This document shows positions 9,807 through 20,087 of a stretch of DNA of 33,886 nt, piece after piece; position 1 is the first letter of the stretch; every line of letters begins with the position of its first letter. Made by a program: the position numbers and the translations under genes. Under the pieces are notes generated by a model. That model was not told the DNA's origin and made no database searches. It saw nothing but the letters and a program-made list of their open reading frames with translations. The DNA comes from Chara braunii (Eukaryota; Streptophyta; Charophyceae; Charales; Characeae): the NCBI GenBank assembly GCA_003427395.1, contig BFEA01000345.1:701986-735871 (forward strand), read 5' to 3'.

Positions 9807-10110
9807 CTTCTGCTCGACCACTATCTCGTTTGGGGTACAGACCCCTTTCCCCTTCTGACGGCTCTTTTTAAGTCTCCAAGCAACAAGCCTTATTACTGGT
9901 CACTATAACAGATTTATTCCCCACAGTCATCTGCCTGATCCATGTACTTTTATCTGCTTACGTTGGGGCTTGTTCTGTGCACGACTGAGAATCAGTATCG
10001 TGATTAAGTGAAAACACCCCGACGAAATCTCGTGAGAAATGTTAACAGCCCTCTGCTTTCCGTTCTGTCCCTGCAACCCAAGTCGGGATTATTAGAGGGG
10101 TGCAATAATC
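9807..10110. other. Unassigned sequence upstream of a small ORF
   Basis: No recognisable feature. It ends in a segment (10040-10110) that could be the leader of the ORF at 10111. Confidence 0.35.
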
Positions 10111-10365
10111 ATGGAAAGCAGAGGCAAGGTGAGGATGACCTATACCCTCCATCTGGACAAGAGGGATGACCGGGAGGAGAAAGCTGTGGAAAAAATCCTG
10201 TACATCTTGGGGCTGATGAGAAGGAGAGTGCTAGAAATAGTGAGAGATCAGAAGTTTGTGGCATACACTGTCTACCTCTACGAGTTGGATGGGCGGTTGC
10301 ACAACACCTTCTCATCTGTAGAAACGGTGGACCGGGCACGAGAGGTCCTTAGCGTCCAACAGTAA
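10111..10365 (+). CDS. Unrecognised 84-residue charged protein
   Basis: ATG-initiated open frame with a plausible protein composition: a charged helical N-terminal half (KRDDREEKAVEKILYILGLMRR) followed by a hydrophobic/aromatic segment (KFVAYTVYLYELDG). I recognise no domain. It lies 0.84 kb upstream of the unrecognised frames at 11205-11853 on the same strand, so it could be an exon or ORF of the same unit. It may also be chance; the main support is length in AT-balanced DNA and the lack of low complexity. Confidence 0.35.
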   Translation: MESRGKVRMTYTLHLDKRDDREEKAVEKILYILGLMRRRVLEIVRDQKFVAYTVYLYELDGRLHNTFSSVETVDRAREVLSVQQ

Positions 10366-11204
10366 GGGTAAGGAGAGAAAAGGTTGTCGATAGTACCGTG
10401 TCAAATGCAGCAAAGGGTGGACCAGTGAGGATGGTGCACATGGCGACTTTGAGAACTAATACCCAAGCACTGTTCAATTAAGCATTCAACTAGTACTCAA
10501 GAGTCCGAGCATTCATCAGGGGCTTAAACGTCAGTCAAACGCCAAGTATAATTCAATACCTAATTGTCGAGTCACTCCAGATTTTCAGTAAAAGATCAGT
10601 CAGGGCTTGAACATTACTATTCACGCCGAGACCTGCAGTTTTCTCGATCCTTTGGGCGCTAAAAGGCCAGCGTTTGGTGATCCGTAATCCGATCAGCATT
10701 CAACCAGTGTCTAGTCAGTACTCAGACAACTGGAAACCAGACTCAGACTACTGGAAACCAGACTCAGACAACTGGAAACCAGACTCAAGCGGGAATCTGA
10801 CAGGTTGACAAATAGATTTAGTGAGCTCAGATTATCACAAAAATCGGATTAATACCCTGCGTAATCAATCGCGAAACTCAATTTCTAGACTCTACGATAT
10901 TTAGGTTTAGACTCAGCAGATGAACCCAGACTCAGCGAACTCAATACAAGCCTGATAAAATCAGCACAGACTCTGCAGGCAGCTAACTCTCGTCAGTAGG
11001 ATCCATTGAGAATGCAAGGAAAGTTGTGGTCGGTGATCAGTAAGAGAGTTTTGTTATTGGTTTCGGAAGAAACGAGCTTGCCTCAGGTAGAAGTGAACTA
11101 GGGGAAGACTGGCCACACTCAGGTACGTTGCATCATCAGGGCATGATCAACAGTCAAAGCGGCATCAAAATTGAGAAAATAAAAAAACAGCTATCAACGC
11201 ACTC
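10366..11204. other. Unassigned sequence with 21-bp tandem repeat
   Basis: Non-coding as far as I can see. The words ACTCAGAC and CAGTCA recur. A perfect-to-near-perfect 21-bp unit is repeated three times at 10721-10786. Confidence 0.5.
10721..10786. repeat. 21-bp tandem repeat, three units
   Basis: Units CTCAGACAACTGGAAACCAG(A) start at 10721, 10742 and 10763; the second differs only by ACAAC to ACTAC. Confidence 0.92.
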
Positions 11205-11853
11205 ATGAGTGCAGTCCAATCACTTCCAGTCCTTGGGTCAGTCTTGACTGGTCTCAATCAGATCTCTTCCAAGGAGGTATTCCAATATAGGTATGTCAGT
11301 GCGGTCAGTTTCAGGCGGGAAGACCTATCCATTTATGTTGTTCACACCGAGTTCGCTGGTGGCACCATCCATGACTTGAGGCCCTACTTGAAGAAGGGCA
11401 AGGAGTCTCATGAGCACTTTGACTCAGTCTGGACTGCAGCAGCCAGGTACCTCGAGGAGAGGGAGAGAGAGCTTGATGAGGGTGGTACTAAGCTGATCCG
11501 CAGCTTTGGACCAAAGCTCTACTCAGACTATCCCAAACCCCCAGTACCCTTCACGCTTACGGCTCTTGTTGGGGCGACCTGGTGGATCTAGCAAAGAGAT
11601 GCATCCTGCAACGATCGATTATAAGGCGGTGACTGAGCCATCCGAGTTTCCACATCTTAGACGAGGGATCTTCTCTCAGCCATCCCTTCCTACACTATGG
11701 GAGGAGTTTTGTGCCATGGTTGATTTCCGCATCATGGGACTTGGATGGAAACGCTTAGAGCTTGCAGGCTTCAGGTGGCTTTATATACAAAGACCACATC
11801 CTCAGAAAGTACGGAGGCATGGCAAGAAGCCCAAACGACAGACAACTAAATGA
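11205..11853 (+). pseudogene. Unrecognised coding region in two overlapping frames
   Basis: The first frame starts at ATG 11205 and runs 128 codons to a TAG at 11589. It is protein-like, with a FRREDLSIYVVHTEFAG segment and an acidic helix (YLEERERELDEGG). A second frame (11506-11853, one base over) overlaps it and continues with ATIDYKAVTEPSEFPHL, LPTLWEEFCAMVD and a basic C-terminus (KVRRHGKKPKRQTTK). The first frame loses protein-like quality after about 11550, just where the second gains it. I infer one gene of roughly 210 codons with a single indel between about 11520 and 11585. No known domain is recognised. A transposon-encoded or lineage-specific host protein are both possible. Confidence 0.4.
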
Positions 11854-12300
11854 GAGATTGTGAGTGTGAGGTTCAGAGGGATGAGTGAGGACTCTTGATT
11901 GGTGCTGGCCATGCTCTCTCTCATATGTATTTTATGAGGCTACTATGAGTTTTCATTCTTCCCTCATCTGACTTTGTTCTCATCTTTGCCCGAGTCAGTC
12001 GGTCATACGTCTTGCATTGTTCTTGCTTGATGATTGCATTCGTGGATGATTCGGTCACAATTTTCAAAACTAGAAAATTGGCAAAATATGTATGCATGAC
12101 ATATTTCATGATTATTACTTGCATGATTCTTTGCTGTTCCGAATCAAAATAAAAGATTCCTAAGACCGGGGACCGACGAAGATTGCAATTGAAGGGTCTC
12201 GCTCGAAGTCGGACGCACACAACAGGAAGGGATTTGCATTATTTAATTTATTTTATTTATTGTAATCAACAACAAAATCCTGCGTGACAGCCTGTTGGCT
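11854..12300. other. Unassigned AT-rich sequence
   Basis: No gene recognised. It lies between the unrecognised plus-strand frames and the end of the minus-strand gag homology. Confidence 0.4.
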
Positions 12301-12324
12301 TTCTGGTCGCCCGAAGTGGCTCGA

Positions 12325-13598
12325 CTAGGAAAAAGTGCGACAGCGGAACTGTCTATAATTGTATTTCCCAGATTTGGCCTTAGCCACAAGATGTCCGGGG
12401 ATGGATTTGTCCTGCAGGTTCAGACCTGGTACCTGCAACAATCGATCGACTTCAAGAGACAATGCCTCCACAGGTGTAGCGCTTTTGGCCAATGGTAGTG
12501 AGCTCGTCAAAGGCCTTATCAGTCGTCGTCTTGTCCAGGAATCTCTCCTTGATCTTTTGGAGGAATTCTCGGAGAGTCGAGGTCTTATCCCACTCACCTA
12601 TGTCCTCGAAGCCAGCAGCGTTAGCTTCGGACAATACCCATTCCTTGGCTGTCTCACCTAGACATGAGGTAGTGAAAGCCACTTGGCTTTCTGGCTCAAC
12701 CGGCGCAGTGCTACAATATGTATGGATTTCCGCAATCCAGAGTCACAAGTGCTCTCCTCGCTTTCCATTATAGGTGAAGACCGTGAAGGGTAATTTCATT
12801 TTCACCTTTACCTTTCTTTTCGGCTTCTCTACCTCCGTGGCCGGTTATTTCTTGGCGGGTTCTTCTTTCATTTTGGCCGGTTACTCAGCTTCATTCTTGG
12901 AACCTTCAGGTTTTTTCCGGCGTCACTCTTTTCGTTGCATCCTTCATGAGTTTCTCCCGGGGTTCCTTTCTTTCTTCTCCCCTGGCCACCTCCTCGATGA
13001 CCACCTTGTCTTTGCCTTTCACAAGTCTAGTCATTGTCACTGTCAATCTTTAATTCAAGATGCACGAGGTAAGCCATCAGATTATTCAGGACGGATGTAA
13101 GGTCGGTATCTGTTCCTTCAAAGTGAAATTGTTGTCTGATTTCATCAATTTTCCACTCTTACTGTTCTTTCTCCTTCTTTACTCTCTGGTATTCTCGTAT
13201 TTTCCTTCTCTCTGCATTCAAAAGTTGCTTCCAATTGCTTGATGTTGACCATCATAATCTCTTCAGACAATTCAGGTTCCTTCAGTTCTTCCCTCTTTTC
13301 TTCTTTGGCCTTTCCTCGTTCAGTGATCTTCGCATAGTGCTCAGTCACATATCGATAAAGTGTTATTCACGATTGATTTGATGGTGTCCTGTACTCTTGT
13401 GCTGGCCTCCATCATCTTGGCAGCTGTATCAGCTTCCTGTAGTTCGTTTTCTGCAGCACCCAGATGGAACAAGATGCTTACATACTGTCCAACTTCAGGG
13501 CCAGCATTTTGTACCTCAGCGAGCAAAGTACGAAGACGAGCTCCCGTCTCTTGTCAGTTTGACCACTGGTTTGCAACAATCCCTCCTCATCAGCAAAC
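12325..13598 (-). pseudogene. Ty3/gypsy gag (broken), family-B element
   Basis: Minus-strand gag. An N-terminal helical part (13341-13526) is followed by a charged linker (12800-13350). The retrotransposon gag core at about 12770-12330 includes WIAEIHTYC, VAFTTSCLGETAKEW, FLQKIKERFLDKT, AFDELTTIGQK and VEALSLEVDRLLQVPG. Gag forms the particle that packages element RNA. It is broken by a TGA at 12743-12745 and by frameshifts near 12490 and within 12800-13350. The homology ends near 12325 with no zinc knuckle. It lies directly downstream of LTR, primer-binding site and leader (13599-15784), the normal place for gag. Confidence 0.82.
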
Positions 13599-14720
13599 AA
13601 GGTGAGAGATGGGATAGAAGAAGAAGGGTATAAATCTTGTGAGAATGGAAGCACTCACATTTTCAGAGAAAAGACATTTTCAGAATGTCTCTGCCGCACA
13701 ATAAATAATTACAGGACAATACTACACAATTTCAATCTGACACAGCAAGAATAAATAATTAAGGAACAGATTTCAATTCTTTTCTATCTCTAACTTCTGC
13801 TGTCTTTCCTACGTGTGGTGACGTCCTAACGAGAGTGCACAGGTACCGCAGCCACGACCAGTGTGATCAAGACACGACAACAAAGGTGACTATGCATGGC
13901 AACCACAGAACAGCCAAGACAAGTGAGTAAGTCGGCTAACACAATCAACAGCAATCAATTGTCAGCATCTTTTCCCCTACAGTGTACCATCTGCAAAACC
14001 AATGCAGTCAGACACAAGGGCCGGCACATGGCACTACAGCAAATCGTGAAGCTGTACCCCCCGCCAGCACACACGTGCAAGTATCAACACCTCATCCACA
14101 CCAGCGTGCAAAGCATATGCCACGTGTCACCCCTGGAATGCTAACGCAGCACATGTGCCACGCCAGCGTCAAGAGCCAGCACGGCCTTCAGGAGGGATGC
14201 CATGTCAGCAATGCTTGGACTGCGAACTCATCCACCACTGGTATGCCACGTCAGATCGAAGGAATACCACTGAAGTGTGGAGCGCCAAGCCAGCAGGTAG
14301 TCGCGGCACAGGTACGTGTCACGTCAGACAATGCCTTGCCAATAGTAGGATGCCACATCAGCATCCCTGCGCCATGCCATGTAGGCAGCGCGCCACTTCA
14401 GCAGTCCCGATATCCACTCTCTCTCGCTCTTTCTTGTCTACCAGCACCACGTCAGCCTGCTGCCAACGAGACTCTCGCCGGTATCTCAATGCCACATAAG
14501 CAACAAAGTGCCACGTAAGCAATGTCGCCGTCTTCCTCTTCAAGGTGTCCACGTCATCATCTTCAAGGGGGCTGCGCACACGTGTGGTACTCAAATGTCT
14601 AGACTCGCGATGTTAACCACTCGCGTTTATAAACGCGTTTTGTCCCATACACGTGCGGCACCCTCCACTTACCGGGGCGCCATGTGGGACCTGACAGCAG
14701 ATTGCGACGAAGAAGGTATT
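13599..14720 (-). other. Family-B element leader, copy 1
   Basis: It aligns with 15785-16917 along its length; shared landmarks are the segment at 13845-13875 (GCAGCCACGACCAGTGTGATCAAGA) and many GCCACGTCAGCA-like words at 14100-14560. Small open frames on both strands are not conserved between copies. It is placed between primer-binding site and gag, so it is the 5' leader or an additional internal region. Confidence 0.7.
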
Positions 14721-14731
14721 CTCCGATACCA
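14721..14731 (-). promoter_or_regulatory. Primer-binding site of the family-B element (copy 1)
   Basis: The minus strand reads TGGTATCGGAG, three bases after the LTR end ...TTACA. It matches the LTR-A primer-binding site at 296-307. Confidence 0.7.
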
Positions 14732-14734
14732 AAT

Positions 14735-15784
14735 TGTAATGAACCCAGTCTGTAAGATACTCGCCAGATGTCGACATACAAGGTAACTCAACTCTGAACA
14801 ATGTCCCCAATAATCATGAATGTGATCTCTCATACACTGTCTCCTTTCCAGTAGACGAAGAGAGTGGAGGGGGAATAGACAGCATAGAAGGTGGAAGAGA
14901 TAGTAACCATCAATCACACAAAGAGAGTAGCCCAACATTTCCCAATCCTTCTCCGGGCTTCCCCTCTCCTCCATGTCAGCAAAACAGTATCCAGTAATGA
15001 GCCTGACAGATCCTGATCACATCGAAGTGCCATGTGGCACAGTTCTCTCGTGAAGACGTTCGAGACAATCAGCAGCGCACAGTATCGACATCACCCGCAG
15101 GTAAGTGTGCCGTTCCCTCTCAATCATCCACAGATCCCAATCTCCCTCCTTGTTGTGTCCAACTCAGCAATGTAGACAATGTGGCAAATGCGACATCAGC
15201 AATGAAGACAGAGTGGCAGCAATGTTGAAGACAGTGTGGCTCTGCGCCACGTCAGCATAGGCTGGCGTTAAAGCAGAAAGGTGCCAGCAAGCAGCAGCAG
15301 TCTTGCGTCGTCCACAGTGTCAGCGTATAGCCAGCGTCAAGCCAGCATCCAGCCAGCGTCAAGCCAGCGTCGAGCAGACGTAAAGGCAGCATAGCAAGAC
15401 TGAATGTTGACTCCCTGGAGGCAGGGTCTTATGTAGTGATAGACGGAGTTGACCTGCCTCAGGTCTCCCACCCACGGTGGCCGAAATTGACTCACAGCCG
15501 AGGGCCTGGATCACTTACAGTTGCAGACTTCCGCCTGGTCCGAATGCTGTCTTGGTACCTCCTGCATACAAACAAATGTGTGTGTCTAACCAGCGGCGTG
15601 GGCTGGGTCCAGATTGGCTTTGACTGTTGGGCCTCAGGCAGTTGACTGAAGTCGACTGTCGGGCGCACAGGCCCTGGGCCAACAAGGGGATTTTCACCCC
15701 TTGGCCTTTGCGGTCACAGACCGGGATAGCGGCCTGCATGTGGCCTGAGGGGCCACTTCAAGGCATATTAAGCGGGGTATTGCA
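14735..15784 (-). mobile_element. Family-B LTR, copy 1 (5' LTR of the gag-bearing element)
   Basis: On the minus strand it starts TGCAATACCCCG and ends GGGTTCATTACA, followed by the primer-binding site. It aligns with LTRs at 16933-17672 and, in inverse orientation, 18405-19865. All three share TGCAATA(A/C)CCC starts and CAGTCTG/CCGAC...GGGTTCATTACA ends. This copy is 1050 bases; length differences come from variable CACGTCAGCA-rich and GGCC-rich interiors. Recurrent 8-12 base words CCAGCGTCAAGCCAGCGTC occur at 15320-15375. Confidence 0.82.
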
Positions 15785-16917
15785 AGTGTGATAGAGATGG
15801 TAGAAGAGGAAGGGAATGAAGTGGGTCAAGATGGATGCATGCAGACAACTCCACACAAAAGCCATTCTGACAGATGAGTTTGCCGCATAATAAACTTATA
15901 AAAAGACAATTAGCAAATTCCACGGCCTTGCTTCAATTAATTTCTACTGCAAGAAAAAAAATTAAAAGAATTAAAGGTTCAGATTCTTCTATTTTATCTG
16001 TTTCTTAATTCTGCTGTTTGTTCTGTGTGATGACATTCTTATCTGAGAGTGGTACGGATTCTGCAGCCACGGCCAGAGTGATCAAGACAACCCACAGTTG
16101 GTGAGTAGAAGACATCCACAGAACATCCCACAGTGAGTAAAATCAGCCAGCAAAACAACAATCAATCAATATGTCAGTAGCTCATCCTCTTTGACTGTTC
16201 CTCTGCAAATGCCGATGCAGCCAGGCACAAGGGCCGACGCGTGGCACTACAGCCTTTTCGTGATGCTGTATCGCCCACCAGCACGCGCAAGTGCCAGCAT
16301 GCCCCTACTGCCACGTGTCACCCCTGTCATGCCAATGCAGCAACCCCACGGAGTATGCCACATCAGCATCAAGAGCCAGCAAGGCTGTCAATAGGGATGT
16401 CATGTCAGCAGCGCACTGTCTGCGACCACATTTGCCACTGGTATGCCACGCCAGATCGAACTTACCGCTGGAGTATGAAGGCATGACGTCAGTAGGTAAA
16501 ACGCGACACAGGTAAGTGCCACGTCAGACAATACCCGCTGTGTCCTGGATGCCATGTCAGCACCCTCGCTCCATGCCACGTAGGCAGCGCCTTAATGCCA
16601 CGTCAGCAGTCTTCTTCCACTCTCTTTCTCTCTCTCTCTCTCTCTCCGATCATCCAGCGCCATGTCAGCGCCGCAGCCAACGATGCTCTCGCCGGTATCT
16701 GATCGCCACGTCAGCAACAATGTGCCTCATCAGCAATGTCGCCGCCCTCATGTCCACGTCATCGTCTTCAACAGGAAGGTGTGTGTGTGCGCATCAATGT
16801 CCAGATCACAATTATAATCGCACGCGTCTATAGACGCGATTCAGTCATCGCACGGCACCTCCCTTACTTACCTGGTGCGTCAGAGCGTGCAACAGCAAAT
16901 CACGACGAAGAAGGTAA
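15785..16917 (-). other. Family-B element leader, copy 2 (truncated by LTR copy 1)
   Basis: Homologous to 13599-14720. It ends abruptly at 15784/15785, exactly where LTR copy 1 begins, which suggests the gag-bearing element inserted into this older element. It has a (TC)n stretch at 16618-16646 and many CACGTCAG words. Confidence 0.7.
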
Positions 16918-16929
16918 GCTCCGATACCA
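16918..16929 (-). promoter_or_regulatory. Primer-binding site of the family-B element (copy 2)
   Basis: The minus strand reads TGGTATCGGAGC, three bases downstream of the LTR end at 16933. Confidence 0.7.
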
Positions 16930-16932
16930 AAT

Positions 16933-17672
16933 TGTAATGAACCCAGTCGGGAGGAAACTCGTCAAGTGTCAAAATTCAAGATAACTCAGCGCGGATAAAT
17001 GTCTCCAGTAATCGTGTCGTAACCAGAGGACGAAGGAGGAGAGGGGGAGAACAGACATATAAGGTGGAAGAGAGTATCCATCAAAATCCACGTAGATAGA
17101 AACCCCTCGTTCCCCTCTTCTTCTTCGGGCATCTGCTCTCGTCCACGTCAGCAAACAGTGTCTCAGAAACAAGCACGACGAGATCTGATCACATCGAAGT
17201 GCCACGTAGGCATGGTTCTCCCATGAAGACGTCTTTGTAGCGTGCAATGTCGACAGCATCAACAGGTAAGTCCCCTCTCTCTCTCAATCAATCCCACAGA
17301 TCCCGATCTCCCTCCTTGTCGCTTCCCAATCAGTAATGAAGACTGTGTGACATGCGCCACGTCAGCAATGTCAAAGACAGCATGGCAAATGCCACGTCAG
17401 CACTCAAGAAGACAGCTGGCGCAGCCTCCCACTTGGACCGAATGCCGTCTGGATAACTGCGTACAACCAAGTGTGTGTGTCTGATCGTTGGACTTTGACT
17501 TGTGAGCCTTGATACAGTTGACTTTTGGTCAACTGTTGGGTGCAACGCCTCTGAGGCCACGTCTCAGGGGCTTTGTTTCCCCCCCTGTCGGATGCAGGGT
17601 CTTAAGACCTTTTTCTTGGCCTGCGGGTGGGCCTTAGACGACGACATAGGCATATTTGAGTGGGTTATTGCA
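16933..17672 (-). mobile_element. Family-B LTR, copy 2
   Basis: TGCAATAACCC start at 17672 and GGGTTCATTACA end at 16933 on the minus strand, with the primer-binding site adjacent. At 740 bases it is the shortest copy. It is the 5' LTR of the outer element that copy 1 interrupts. Confidence 0.82.
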
Positions 17673-18404
17673 AAAGTCGTGAGCGGTCCAGTCTAGTCCC
17701 AAGTCCTATTTTGCTGCGTGTCCCAGGAAAGTCCGGAAGCAACCAGAGCGACAAAATGATTGCAGCAGACAGGCCGTGACGGACCGGAACCGGTCTGAAG
17801 CAGGACAAGCCAAGTCAAATCCTATATTTGGCAGCTACAGTGCAGTGGCTCATTACTTGTTCAATTGCAAGATGCAAAAGCGCTGCTGCTGCTTGTGCGT
17901 TAAGGCGAATTGGGCACTTTGCGGCTGAAGGAGGAAGGGGGCGCTTGAGAGTTGCTTCATAGCTAGGGTAGAGGGAGCAGGGAAGGTGGGCTGAAGGAGG
18001 AAGGGGGCACTTGAGAGTTGCTTCATAGCTGCGAGGCGTGAAGCTTACCTAAGTGGGTGTATCCAGGGTTATGATCTAGAGTAGAGACAGAGAGTGAGGC
18101 AGAGTGAACCTAGCCAGAGAGAATTGTGAGAGAGAAGCCATAGCCGTCATCCAGTTGAGATCAGTTCTGAGTGTGTGTGTGTGTGTGTGTGGTGGAGCCG
18201 CTGGAGACAAACATTCCTTTGTATGATAATGATAATTTCTGGTGCCGATTTCCTCAAGTGTTGATTGTATCTCAGCATCGGCTTCTCACATGTGAACTCC
18301 CGTGTGAATGTTCATTGATGTATGCGAGGTAGAACTTGATGAGAACTTCGTTCATTTCGTTTCCCACGAGGTAGAGGAGGGAAAATAAAGGAGGAAGGGG
18401 GAAA
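17673..18404 (+). other. Unassigned sequence ending in a polypurine tract
   Basis: No gene recognised. A 42-base unit (GGCTGAAGGAGGAAGGGG...TTCATAGCT) is directly repeated at 17923-17964 and 17989-18030. A (GT)n run lies at 18171-18191. The last 30 bases (18374-18404) are almost pure purine and abut the LTR at 18405, as a plus-strand polypurine tract does. The stretch is therefore probably the 3' end of the internal region of a plus-strand family-B element. Confidence 0.5.
18386..18404 (+). promoter_or_regulatory. Polypurine tract next to LTR
   Basis: AAAGGAGGAAGGGGGAAA directly precedes the LTR start TGCAATAACCC. Such tracts prime plus-strand cDNA at the 3' LTR. Confidence 0.6.
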
Positions 18405-18537
18405 TGCAATAACCCATGCCATATGTCTCGCGGAAACTGAGGGTCTCAGAGGGCCTACCTGGCCGCCCTCAGCCCAGGCCGAACAAGGGCAAAAAGGCCC
18501 TACACGAATTCAGGGCCTGATCGGTCCATCCAACAGT

Positions 18538-18772
18538 TTCTAATTTATCTAGATAACCATTAATACCAGTATAAATAGTAGCAACCCGTTCTTCTACAGA
18601 TAGAGGAGAAGATTGAGGTTGCTTTAAAAGTTCACGGAGACGCTGTCCTCTAGCCAATTGGTTCTGAGTGGCTTTATCTAGATCTGAAGAAAACTGAGCG
18701 AAGGCTTCCAATTCTGCAAATTGAGCTAGCTCTAATTTCAATTTTCCAGCTACTTGTTTCATTGCTTTAATT
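18538..18772 (-). pseudogene. atpA: Plastid atpA fragment (NUPT) inside the LTR
   Basis: The minus strand encodes about 78 residues of the ATP synthase CF1 alpha subunit C-terminal region without a stop. Landmarks are [58 protein letters not shown]. The DNA is more AT-rich than its flanks. LTR sequence continues on both sides: 18783-18860 matches 15520-15600 in reverse, and 18440-18537 matches the GGCC-rich part. The flanking codons are not atpA, so only a piece of the gene is present. In the plastid this subunit is part of the proton-driven ATP synthase; here it is a non-functional nuclear insert, or an assembly chimera. Confidence 0.9.
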
Positions 18773-18967
18773 CCAGAGGTTTCTAGCCCAGGCCGCTGGT
18801 CAAGCACACACATTTGTTTGTATGCAGGTACCCAGACAGCATCACGTCCAAGGGAGAAGTCTGCAACTGTATCATCCGGGCCTTCAGATGTGAGTCAATC
18901 CGGACGACTGAGGAAAGAGGACTGAGTCCAGACAGCCTCGACATCTGTTACTTAAGGCTGGCCTCGA

Positions 18968-19147
18968 GAGAGTCTAGCATTCAGTCTTGCTATGCTGCTT
19001 TGACGCTGGCTCGACTTTGACACGACGCTGGTTTCATGCTGGCTGTGCACAAGCGTTGAGAGTCTAGCATTCAGTCTTGCTATGCTGCTTTGACGCTGGC
19101 TCGACTTTGACACGACGCTGGTTTCATGCTGGCTGTGCACAAGCGTT
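18968..19147. repeat. 90-bp tandem duplication inside LTR copy 3
   Basis: Two almost identical 90-base units (start GAGAGTCTAGCATTCAG at 18968 and 19058). Confidence 0.95.
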
Positions 19148-19205
19148 GCGGACGACGGCACGAGGTGGAGGCAGGATGCTGGCGCTTCTTCGGTGCGCCA
19201 GGCCA

Positions 19206-19425
19206 TGCTGATGTGTCGCTGCCTCTGGTATACGTGGCGCTGCCTCTAGTCTACGTGGCATGCTGATGTGGTGTTGCCTCTGGTATACGTGGCGCTGCCT
19301 CTGGTCTACGTGTGCTAATGTGGCGCTGCCTCTGGTCTACGTGGCATGCTGATGTGGCGCTGCCTCTGGTATACGTGGCGCTGCCTCTGGTCTACGTGGC
19401 ATACTGATGTGGTGCTGCTACTGGT
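19206..19425. repeat. Compound tandem repeat in LTR copy 3
   Basis: Alternating blocks of TGATGTGGCGCTGCCTCTGG and TATACGTGGCGCTGCCTCTGG form about four irregular units of 36-56 bases. The reverse complement contains the CCACGTAG/CCACATCAGC words seen in LTR copies 1 and 2. Confidence 0.85.
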
Positions 19426-20087
19426 CTACATTGTTGATGTGGCTATTGCCACCTGTTTCGATAGTTGACGTGGCATTGTCCACACTGTCTACATGAGGTG
19501 ATTGGTTGCAAGGAAGTAGGAAGACCTGGAGGGAGAACGGGTACTCACCTGGGTTTGAAAATCTGCAATGTCTTCATGGTCTTCATGAGATTGAGTGCCA
19601 CGTGGCACTTCCGTGTGTGATCAGGAATATACTTATCATCATTGTTGATGTGAAGAGGAGAGAAGCCGGAGAAGGAGAGGGTTCAGCAGGGATTATTGTG
19701 TGTTTCTTCATCTTCTCCTTTGTCTGTTCCCCCTCCACTCTCTTCTAGTGATGATAATGATATACTGTTTGATATATTTCTTCACGAATTGGAGACATTG
19801 TTGCAGATACTGACTCTACAGGTATTTGGCGACTTCTGAGTATCTGTCAGACTGGGTTCATTACAGAAAGGGGGGCTGGCAGAAAGAGGGGGAGGAGCAG
19901 ATGGAGGGCAATCTTTACATGGCATTCCTCCTTTTCCTGTTTCTTTGCCTGTTGTGCCTTGATGTCAGAGGAAGTTTGCATCATGTGGATCAATGATGAG
20001 GGGTCGGGCACAAGATGCAGCGGTTTGGAGAACATGGTATATTTAGTTGTTGCTATTTTTCGGTTGAACGTTCATGTGATGGTGCAG

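Larger units (their letters stand above)
18405..19865 (+). mobile_element. Family-B LTR, copy 3 (opposite orientation, 3' LTR)
   Basis: It starts TGCAATAACCC and ends CAGACTGGGTTCATTACA, in the orientation opposite to copies 1 and 2. It is enlarged by a plastid DNA insert (18538-18772), a 90-bp tandem duplication (18968-19147) and a compound repeat (19206-19425). No primer-binding site follows it, so it is a 3' LTR or solo LTR; the adjacent polypurine tract favours a 3' LTR. GAAA occurs on both outer edges (18401-18404 and 19866-19869), but the left one is part of the polypurine tract, so it is weak evidence for a target-site duplication. Confidence 0.8.

Noticed and set aside
18952-19206. 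84-residue minus-strand frame with an internal repeat
   Set aside because: It is the translation of the 90-bp tandem duplication within an LTR.
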